Part shown: positions 6,825 through 11,424 of the stretch, piece by piece | Numbering within the stretch: position 1 is the stretch's first letter | How the letters are laid out: every line of letters starts with the position of its first letter | Position numbers and translations under genes: made by a program | The notes under the pieces: model-generated | Database searches by the model: none | Told to the model about the DNA's origin: nothing | What the model saw: only the letters and a program-made list of their open reading frames with translations | NCBI GenBank assembly: GCA_026387255.1 | Contig: JAPLMA010000122.1 | Location: 1 to 11,424 of the forward strand | Length of the DNA stretch: 11,424 nucleotides | Direction: 5' to 3' | Origin: Candidatus Omnitrophota bacterium | GTDB lineage: Bacteria; Omnitrophota; Gorgyraeia; Gygaellales; Profunditerraquicolaceae

Positions 6825-7761
6825 TTTTCTGCTCCATTATTTGTAATCTCGCCACGGCCTTCGCCGCCCAGGGGCTCTGCGGGTAATCGTTAATTATACT
6901 ATTATAATAAATTTTGGCGGAAGCAAAAGCTTTTTGTTTTTCATAAAAAACCGCGCTATTGTAGCTTGCCTCTGCCTCTTTCTCCCGGATTTGGCTGATA
7001 CTTTTTTCCGCGTCCATTGAAAGCACGGCATCCGGATGTTCCTTTACAAACTCCTGGAACTTCTCTTTAGCCTCCTGGGCTGAACCCTGGTCATAAGCAA
7101 AACCCTTGGATAAACTTGCCCGGCAGGAAGCAATCTGGAATTTAGCTGCCGCTGACCATTCGCTATCCGGATAACGGGAAACCACTTTATTAAACTCCTC
7201 CTCTGCTTCGTAATAACGCATTAATCCTTTTAAAACCAGGCCTAATTTATACTGCGCTTTGGGGGCCAAAACGCCATAGGTGGAATTTTCTACTACCTTA
7301 CCGAATATCTCAATCGCCGGATTCTCAACGGGTAAAGTTACCCCTAAAGCTTTACGCTTTTCTCCCGACATAAACCTCTCAGCAATCTTATACTCCAGGT
7401 CAATAATTTCTCCAATGCGCTCGCTAAATGGATATTTATCGATTACCATTTGATAGGCCTGATAGGCTTCATAGAACTTACCCTGCTTCTCTTCGGTTAA
7501 GCCTAAATAATACTGGCTTTCGGCAGCCTCGGCACTCTTAGGATATGCCTTAAGCAACTTACGAAATTCACGCTTGGCCAACTCATAATTATTATTATCG
7601 AAAAAAGACTTAGCATATATAAACTGCTCCTTAGGATTATCCTTAGGCAGGTTCTTGGGATTAACCCACTTCCCGCTTTTAGGAGTCCAAATCCAATAGG
7701 CATGTGCCGGTTGGATAGATAGAAAAGAAATTACTAACAAACTTAAGATTATGCGTTTCAT
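6814..7761 (-). CDS. bamD: Outer membrane assembly factor BamD-like TPR protein
   Basis: TPR protein expected to work with BamA in inserting beta-barrel proteins into the outer membrane. The signal peptide (1-21) ends in AHA before YWIWTP, a signal peptidase I site; no lipobox cysteine is seen, unlike the lipid-anchored E. coli BamD. The mature N-terminus SGKWVNPK precedes TPR-type helices at about 46-115 (YAKSFFDNNNYELAKREFRK, YYLGLTEEKQGKFYEAYQAY), 165-200 (AEEEFNKVVSRYPDSEW) and 265-305 (ASAKIYYNSIINDYPQSPWA). The recurring YP(D/Q)S turns are typical of BamD/YfiO. At 315 residues it is somewhat longer than E. coli BamD. It lacks a Shine-Dalgarno sequence but has a good promoter just upstream, so it probably heads the bamD-lptE-holA unit. 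YbgF/CpoB-type proteins share TPRs, but lack this start. Confidence 0.85.
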   Translation of the reverse strand: MKRIILSLLVISFLSIQPAHAYWIWTPKSGKWVNPKNLPKDNPKEQFIYAKSFFDNNNYELAKREFRKLLKAYPKSAEAAESQYYLGLTEEKQGKFYEAYQAYQMVIDKYPFSERIGEIIDLEYKIAERFMSGEKRKALGVTLPVENPAIEIFGKVVENSTYGVLAPKAQYKLGLVLKGLMRYYEAEEEFNKVVSRYPDSEWSAAAKFQIASCRASLSKGFAYDQGSAQEAKEKFQEFVKEHPDAVLSMDAEKSISQIREKEAEASYNSAVFYEKQKAFASAKIYYNSIINDYPQSPWAAKAVARLQIMEQKNEK

Positions 7762-7770
7762 AATATTATG

Positions 7771-7799
7771 AATCTATCATAGCCAGAAGGCTTTGTCAA
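7771..7799 (-). promoter_or_regulatory. Promoter candidate for bamD-lptE-holA
   Basis: On the minus strand a perfect TTGACA (7799-7794) is followed after exactly 17 bases by TAGATT (7776-7771), preceded by TGA as in extended -10 elements. An AT-rich stretch (CTATTTTATC) lies just upstream. Transcription would start near 7764, only a few bases before the ATG at 7761. The mRNA would have almost no leader, in keeping with the missing Shine-Dalgarno sequence. Confidence 0.58.
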
Positions 7800-7824
7800 A
7801 GATAAAATAGCCCCCCCCTTCCTC

Positions 7825-7854
7825 TGTAGGGAACAGGCATGCCTGTTCCCTACA
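7825..7854. repeat. 30-bp perfect palindrome at the comEC stop
   Basis: TGTAGGGAACAGGCA (7825-7839) is followed immediately by its exact reverse complement (7840-7854). The comEC stop codon (7850-7852, TAG) lies within it. No T-run follows on either strand, so it is not a standard terminator, though it could form a strong hairpin at the mRNA end. Palindromes with this TGTAGGG...CCCTACA outline are typical of dispersed intergenic repeats in environmental genomes; that part is recognition, not shown here. Confidence 0.8.
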
Positions 7855-9262
7855 AATATATATAGGCAAAAGGCAATTTAATCAAGGCGGCATTTATATT
7901 TAAAAGCAGAGTGATTAAAGCCGCGGTGGGCAGGCTAAAAAGATTGGCTAAATCCGGATAAATCAGGCCGGATAAAACCAGAGTAAACCCGCATAAAGTA
8001 ATCAACGTCGCCAACGGAACAATCAAAATATTAGCCAAGACTGTTATTGGACAAATAATCCGAAAATTCAAAGCAATAATTACCAGCGTGCCCAACCAAG
8101 CAGAGAAAGAAACCAGGCAACCCTCGGCAATAAATTTTAATATTTTTATTCTGCACAACTCCAAATGTACCAAGACTTTTAACTTAGGATAAAAATATAC
8201 AATTGCCAAAACGCTCATAAAGGAAAGCTGAAAACCGATATCAAAAAGTTGCCGGGGATTAATCAGAAGAATAAACAATGCCGCGCTAACCAGAGAATTA
8301 TATATATCCGGTTGGCTTTTTAAAAGATAGGCTGCCAAAAAAACTAAACCCATCACCGTAGCGCGAATCACCGGATTAGTTGCTCCGGTAATGACGCAAT
8401 AAATAAGTAAGCAAATTGCAATCAAAATAATCCGCGCCTTACGCCCAAAACGCAAGATTTTAAGCAATAAATTAATCATCAAAGCCACGATGCCTACGTT
8501 AAAACCGCTCACCACCAAAATATGCACCGTGCCGGATTTAACCATAGAATTATTTACCAACCAGGGGATATTGCGCTTTTGGCCCAAAACCATAGCCGCA
8601 AGTATGCTCGCCGGTATTGGTGGAAGATTCCGGCTAATCACCTGTTCCAGATAAGCGCGCAGCCAAAGACAACCCCGGATTAATCCCACGCCGTTGAATT
8701 TATCCTGCCGGATAATTTGACGGTGATCCTTAATCGGCATGACCAAATAAATTCCCTGCCGCGCCAGAAAATCCCGATAACTCTGGCTGCGGCCGAAACT
8801 CGGCGGCCGGCCTAAGTTACCCATCAGCATTAAATTATCCCCATAATTTAATGCTAGCTCAAAATCCATTTTAACCAATACCTCTCCGCAACATTTATAT
8901 CTTAATTTATCTGACTGAATTTGGCGTGCCCGTAAAATAAACCAAAGATGATTGTTTTTAAATTCCGGCTGGCTGGCGATAAACCCATTCAGCCAATATC
9001 GTGAACTATCTTTATAAGCAACCAACTTACGAATATGGCAATTCGATAATACCCAGGAATTTCTCATACTTAAGTAACCGGTCAATAGCGCTAAAAATAA
9101 TACTAAAACTAAGAATATCCAATTTTTTCTTCCCCATAAAGTTACGGCGGCAAAAACCGCGCTGGCGAGCGACGTAATTATCCAGAAATTAATCCGCACC
9201 AAACCAGCCAGAATAATTCCTAGGCAATAAAATACAGCTATAACTACCAACGGCCTTTTCAT
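7850..9262 (-). CDS. comEC: ComEC/Rec2 DNA-uptake channel, membrane part only
   Basis: Inner-membrane channel that takes in single-stranded DNA during transformation. Residues about 1-65 are hydrophobic spans, followed by a soluble DUF4131/OB-like region (about 75-185). The Competence domain then shows the signature SGTVHILVVSGFNVGI (243-258), NPVIRATVMGLVFLAA (296-311) and NPRQLFDIGFQLSFMSVLAI (335-354), with further spans to 470. The second histidine usual in HLLAISGLHV is asparagine here (N255). The C-terminal metallo-beta-lactamase-like domain of longer ComEC proteins is absent. The protein ends PFAYIYL, a point where family members normally continue, and the stop codon lies in a perfect palindrome. 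The start ATG overlaps the comEA stop (ATGA), so the two are translationally coupled. Length is 470, against about 700-800 for full-length homologues. Confidence 0.88.
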   Translation of the reverse strand: MKRPLVVIAVFYCLGIILAGLVRINFWIITSLASAVFAAVTLWGRKNWIFLVLVLFLALLTGYLSMRNSWVLSNCHIRKLVAYKDSSRYWLNGFIASQPEFKNNHLWFILRARQIQSDKLRYKCCGEVLVKMDFELALNYGDNLMLMGNLGRPPSFGRSQSYRDFLARQGIYLVMPIKDHRQIIRQDKFNGVGLIRGCLWLRAYLEQVISRNLPPIPASILAAMVLGQKRNIPWLVNNSMVKSGTVHILVVSGFNVGIVALMINLLLKILRFGRKARIILIAICLLIYCVITGATNPVIRATVMGLVFLAAYLLKSQPDIYNSLVSAALFILLINPRQLFDIGFQLSFMSVLAIVYFYPKLKVLVHLELCRIKILKFIAEGCLVSFSAWLGTLVIIALNFRIICPITVLANILIVPLATLITLCGFTLVLSGLIYPDLANLFSLPTAALITLLLNINAALIKLPFAYIYL

Positions 9263-9588
9263 TCCACAAAGAATAACTCTTTTAGTTTTCCATAGCGCTG
9301 CTCACCGATACCTTTAACTTCTTTTAATTCTTCTAAGCTACTCAGCTCTTTACGCGCATTACGATACTCTAAAATACGCTGGGCCAATTCCATGGAAACA
9401 CACTTAGTTTCCACTAATTCTGTCAAGTTAACTTTGTTAAGGTTCAACTTTGCTAATTGCATCGGAGGATAGACCATGCTTTCTATCCGGCAGTTAACTT
9501 TGACTAAATTATTTAGAACCAAGCCACAAAATGCTAAACCCAAAAGAAACAAAGTTACTTTTCTCTCTTCGGGGGTAAAATTAAACAT
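9259..9588 (-). CDS. comEA: ComEA-type helix-hairpin-helix DNA-binding protein
   Basis: Small membrane-anchored DNA receptor expected to bind incoming double-stranded DNA and hand it to ComEC. The 109 residues have one N-terminal span (about 11-29) and then the ComEA HhH module: KLNLNKVNLTEL (47-58, equivalent to the usual INLNTAS..EL), MELAQRILEYR (66-76) and the second hairpin EVKGIGEQRYGKLKEL (90-105). Such short forms without the N-terminal domain of Bacillus ComEA are common in Gram-negative bacteria. A strong AGGAGGAG (9595-9602) lies six bases before the ATG. The stop overlaps the comEC start by four bases. The leader resembles that of the transposase gene at 10167-10757. Confidence 0.9.
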   Translation of the reverse strand: MFNFTPEERKVTLFLLGLAFCGLVLNNLVKVNCRIESMVYPPMQLAKLNLNKVNLTELVETKCVSMELAQRILEYRNARKELSSLEELKEVKGIGEQRYGKLKELFFVE

Positions 9589-9650
9589 AACTAACTCCTC
9601 CTGCTTTAATAGACGTTAAAAACAAGTAAATCTAACTAATAAATATCATC
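9589..9650 (-). promoter_or_regulatory. comEA leader, resembling the transposase leader
   Basis: Read on the minus strand, this 62-base leader carries TTAGATTT, then TTTTTAACGTC, ATTAAAGCAG and AGGAGGAG before the ATG. The transposase leader (10822-10758) has TTAGATTT, TTTTTACGTC, ATTAGAGTAG and AAGGAGG in the same order and nearly the same spacing. About four in five positions over some 42 bases match by hand alignment. Each leader abuts a REP copy at its far end. Confidence 0.55.
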
Positions 9651-9682
9651 GGGGACGTCCTGAAAAGGGACACCCTATTTGA
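9651..9682 (+). repeat. REP-like hairpin repeat, copy A
   Basis: Begins GGGGACGTCC, continues TGAAAAGGGACACCCT and ends ATTTGA. It is identical over all 32 bases to copy B (10143-10174), and over 26 bases to the inverted copy C (10823-10848). It can fold into an imperfect hairpin: inner stem GTCC/GGAC, outer GGG/CCC, a small internal loop and a TGAAAAG loop. It lies between the comEA leader and the receiver gene. Confidence 0.92.
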
Positions 9683-9760
9683 AAATGCCAGTCACTTTGT
9701 GGATAAGCATTAAATCATGGAAAGCTAAATAGGAAGATAGTAATCGTTGATGTTTTAGTG

Positions 9761-9766
9761 TATACT
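9761..9766 (+). promoter_or_regulatory. Candidate -10 box of a leaderless receiver transcript
   Basis: TATACT lies seven bases before the A of the receiver gene's ATG, exactly where transcription would start. No Shine-Dalgarno sequence is within reach; the nearest purine run, AGGAAGA at 9731-9737, is far too distant. No convincing -35 box is seen. This fits a leaderless mRNA, but the evidence is one hexamer. Confidence 0.35.
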
Positions 9767-9772
9767 TAACCT

Positions 9773-10141
9773 ATGCTTAAGAAAATTCTGATTATTGACG
9801 ATGATTACAATATCGCCAAGAAAAGTAAAGAAGAATTACTTAAGGCGGGTTATGCCGTAGCTGTTGCCTATAGTGCTAAAGAAGGAATGGAAAAGTTAAA
9901 GGCCCAAAAACCAGATTGCGTGCTATTGGATCTAGTTCTGCCGGATGAAAGCGGATTTAAAGTTGCCCAAGATATCAAGGCCCTGCCTGATTTTGTGAAT
10001 ACCCCCATCATTGCTACCTCTCTAAAACACGAAGAAATTGATAAGCACATTGCCGCTAAAAGCGGGATCACCGTCTACGTCGAAAAACCCATCGATTACC
10101 AAAGATTACTCTTTGATATTAAAGACGTTTTAGAATCTTAA
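9773..10141 (+). CDS. Stand-alone CheY-like response regulator receiver
   Basis: A 122-residue single receiver domain without an output domain. The acidic pocket is DDD (9-11), the phosphoacceptor D53 is in LLDLVLPDESG, the switch Thr/Ser is T82/S83 in PIIATSL, and the conserved lysine K105 is in VEKPID. All catalytic positions are present, so it should be phosphorylated by a histidine kinase. No kinase is encoded nearby, and output must be through protein contacts. It is the only plus-strand gene besides rpsT. It lies between direct REP copies A and B; copy B starts one base after its stop. The partner and process controlled are unknown. Confidence 0.9.
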   Translation: MLKKILIIDDDYNIAKKSKEELLKAGYAVAVAYSAKEGMEKLKAQKPDCVLLDLVLPDESGFKVAQDIKALPDFVNTPIIATSLKHEEIDKHIAAKSGITVYVEKPIDYQRLLFDIKDVLES

Positions 10142-10142
10142 G

Positions 10143-10174
10143 GGGGACGTCCTGAAAAGGGACACCCTATTTGA
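10143..10174 (+). repeat. REP-like hairpin repeat, copy B
   Basis: A 32-base exact copy of repeat A in the same orientation. It starts one base after the receiver stop codon. The convergent transposase gene ends inside it: its stop TAG is 10167-10169, and its last codons use the ATTTGA end. The hairpin could mark the 3' end of both convergent transcripts. Confidence 0.92.
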
Positions 10175-10757
10175 TATGAAACTCTTTATCCAGGATATCT
10201 TCATATGGCCGCCCCTGTAAAACATAATTAACATACGCTTCTCTGCGCTTATCATCTGTATCAGCTAAATCTAAATATAAAGGATTCAATAGTTTAACTA
10301 TGCCATTTTGTTCACCTTTTGCATATAACAAATAACTATTCCAGCGATATTTGGAAAGATCTGTCACTATTTTTGCCCTTAAAGGATTCCTTTCGATATA
10401 TCGGCCACATTCCAAAAGATAAGCATCATTATCAATTAGCCGACTTTTATATCGATTCTGAAAAATAAACCCTACCGAAAGATATTTCTTTCTAAAATAA
10501 CAAGCATACCCTTGTAAAATTACCTGCATAAACTTGGGCAAATCTGCTGCTCTTATAGCCTTAATCAATAAATGAATGTGGTTCACCATAAGACAATAAT
10601 GAAAAATGGAAATTCCGAATCTTGTTAAATTAGCACATATAATATCTAAAAAATATTGATTATCTGATTCATCTCTAAACAATATCCTACGATCAATACC
10701 TCTTGTAACAATATGGTAATTGCTTCCATCAACTAATCTTCTAGCGTCTCTAGACAT
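10167..10757 (-). CDS. REP-associated tyrosine transposase (Y1 HUH family)
   Basis: Single-strand DNA transposase of the IS200/RAYT type (Y1_Tnp superfamily). The N-terminus YHIVTRGIDRRILFRDESD (14-32) is the family's opening motif. MVNHIHLLI (58-66) carries the HUH histidines H60 and H62. GRYIERNPLRAKIV (118-131) carries the nucleophile Y120. WNSYLLY (139-145) and the C-terminal helix are also typical. The 196 residues make it intact by length, with no frameshift, and a strong AAGGAGGA (10764-10771) precedes the ATG. The last codons lie in REP copy B. RAYTs act on their own REP hairpins, so the three flanking copies are the likely substrates. It is convergent with the receiver gene and follows leuS on the same strand. 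Confidence 0.93.
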   Translation of the reverse strand: MSRDARRLVDGSNYHIVTRGIDRRILFRDESDNQYFLDIICANLTRFGISIFHYCLMVNHIHLLIKAIRAADLPKFMQVILQGYACYFRKKYLSVGFIFQNRYKSRLIDNDAYLLECGRYIERNPLRAKIVTDLSKYRWNSYLLYAKGEQNGIVKLLNPLYLDLADTDDKRREAYVNYVLQGRPYEDILDKEFHIK

Positions 10758-10822
10758 AAAAAATCCTCCTTCTACTCTAATTGACGTAAAAAGAGGTCAA
10801 ATCTAACAACTATTTTATTACA
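10758..10822 (-). promoter_or_regulatory. Transposase leader
   Basis: A 65-base AT-rich leader between REP copy C and the transposase ATG, holding the Shine-Dalgarno AAGGAGGA and a TTGACC that could be a -35 box, though no matching -10 is evident. It resembles the comEA leader over about 42 bases, with the same order of blocks and the same distance to a REP copy (65 against 62 bases). Confidence 0.5.
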
Positions 10823-10848
10823 AGGGTGTCCCTTTTCAGGACGTCCCC
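10823..10848 (-). repeat. REP-like hairpin repeat, copy C (inverted)
   Basis: The reverse complement matches the first 26 bases of copies A and B exactly; the ATTTGA tail is not shared. It starts five bases after the leuS stop codon and forms the outer right end of the insertion-like segment. Its orientation is opposite to A and B, so A/C and B/C are inverted pairs. Confidence 0.92.
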
Positions 10849-10853
10849 ATAAA

Positions 10854-11424
10854 TTATATGACAATATTAACTAATTTCTGCGGGATAATGATGATTTTCT
10901 TCGGGGTTTTGCCATCTAACCAAGGGATCAATTTTTCGTTTTTCTGCACTAATTCCTTAAGCTTATCTTCTGATATATCGCGGGGAACTTCGATTTTACT
11001 ACGCACTTTCCCATTAACCTGAATTACCAATTCAACATTTTCTTCTACCAATAACCCAGCATCATATTGTGGCCAACTCGACTTAAAAATGCTCTCTTTG
11101 TTGCCTAAAATCTGCCATAATTCTTCCGCAAAATGCGGAACAATCGGGCTAAGCATTATAACCAGGTTAGAAAAAACATCTTTATCCGCGCCATGCTGAT
11201 AAATTGCATTGGTCAACTCCATAAAACTGGCAATCGCGGTATTAAATTTAAACTCGCTAAAATCCAGGCTTACTTTTTTTATGGTTTTATGCAAACTCTT
11301 TAATACCTCTTGATCCGCCTTAGCTTTTAAATTCTCCTGAATACGCCAAACACGGTTTAGGAATTTGAAAGCGCCTTCTAATCCTCGCTGGTCCCACTCT
11401 AGCTCTGTCTCCGGAGGAGCAGCA
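10854..11424 (-). CDS. leuS: Leucyl-tRNA synthetase, C-terminal part (runs off window)
   Basis: Attaches leucine to tRNA-Leu. Only the last 189 residues are in the window; the frame stays open to the edge and starts in AAPPETELEW. Visible are the anticodon-binding helical domain (GLEGAFKFLNRVWRI; then FNTAIASFMELTNAI; MLSPIVPHFAEELWQILG) and the C-terminal domain LVIQVNGKVRSKIEVPRDI...KKIIIIPQKLVNIVI, a classic bacterial LeuS ending. A TTG at 11294 could be read as a start, but homology continues upstream of it, so it is internal. The stop lies five bases before REP copy C. In enterobacteria leuS is followed by lptE and holA; here these are found further down the same strand. Confidence 0.96.
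   Translation of the reverse strand, partial: AAPPETELEWDQRGLEGAFKFLNRVWRIQENLKAKADQEVLKSLHKTIKKVSLDFSEFKFNTAIASFMELTNAIYQHGADKDVFSNLVIMLSPIVPHFAEELWQILGNKESIFKSSWPQYDAGLLVEENVELVIQVNGKVRSKIEVPRDISEDKLKELVQKNEKLIPWLDGKTPKKIIIIPQKLVNIVI

Larger units (their letters stand above)
10143..10848 (-). mobile_element. REP-flanked IS200/RAYT-type transposase unit
   Basis: A single HUH transposase gene lies between inverted REP-like hairpins, copy B on the left and copy C on the right, sharing 26 bases. This is the layout of REP-associated tyrosine transposases (RAYTs) and their bordering palindromes. The left border overlaps the end of the transposase gene; the right border lies 65 bases before its start. 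The unit sits five bases downstream of leuS. No target duplication is expected for this class, and none was identified. Confidence 0.75.

Noticed and set aside
7825..7854. Palindrome as an intrinsic terminator of comEC
   Set aside because: The stem is long, but no T-run follows on either strand, so ordinary intrinsic termination is not supported.
9698..9706. Perfect DnaA box (TTATCCACA on the minus strand), with another at 876-884
   Set aside because: One is alone in its gap and the other is inside the glycosyltransferase gene. There is no cluster, no AT-rich unwinding region and no dnaA nearby, so neither supports an origin.
9651..10848. Three near-identical repeats that could suggest a CRISPR array
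   Set aside because: They are 460 and about 650 bases apart, enclose genes, and one is inverted, so they are REP-type borders and not an array.
10854..11294. A separate 146-residue gene starting with TTG
   Set aside because: The LeuS reading frame and homology continue without break to the window edge, so the TTG is an internal leucine codon.

Overview
This is an AT-leaning, gene-dense stretch of a diderm (LPS-bearing) bacterial chromosome. LptE, a BamD-like secretin-pathway TPR protein, MurJ and several dispersed palindromic repeats with a REP-associated transposase point to a Gram-negative-type envelope. The gene mix, the non-lipoprotein BamD with a 'SGKWVNPK' start and the style of the repeats suggest a Candidatus Omnitrophota-like lineage. 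That placement is inference from family resemblance only.

Left block (5-5260, minus strand): murJ (lipid II flippase), uvrC (excinuclease C without its C-terminal HhH), a one-span PEGA-domain protein and a membrane family-2 glycosyltransferase. They are packed with overlaps of 22 and 1 bp and a 2-nt gap, so they look like one operon read right to left. Centre: a divergent gap (5261-5365) separates murJ from rpsT (ribosomal protein S20, plus strand). The gap holds a dispersed palindromic repeat and candidate promoters for both sides. rpsT runs convergently into holA, and its terminator lies inside the holA coding sequence.

Right block (5612-9588, minus strand): comEA-comEC (DNA uptake; ComEC stops after its membrane Competence domain) followed by bamD-lptE-holA (outer membrane assembly, LPS transport, replication clamp loader delta). 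A good promoter candidate directly precedes bamD. A 30-bp perfect palindrome holds the comEC stop codon.

Far right (9651-11424): the 3' end of leuS (minus strand, running off the window) and, between leuS and comEA, a 1.2-kb insertion-like segment. It contains three copies of a REP-like hairpin, a stand-alone CheY-type receiver gene (plus strand) and an IS200/RAYT-type HUH transposase (minus strand). The leuS...lptE-holA order recalls the leuS-lptE-holA cluster of enterobacteria, here interrupted by competence genes, bamD and the mobile segment.

The most interesting signal is that REP-transposase segment. The receiver gene lies between two direct 32-bp REP copies, the whole segment is bounded by inverted 26-bp copies, and the leader of comEA resembles the leader of the transposase gene. 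No CRISPR, tRNA, rRNA or riboswitch was seen. The only non-coding gaps longer than 60 bp are 5261-5365, 7762-7849, 9589-9772 and 10758-10853, and each contains a repeat.
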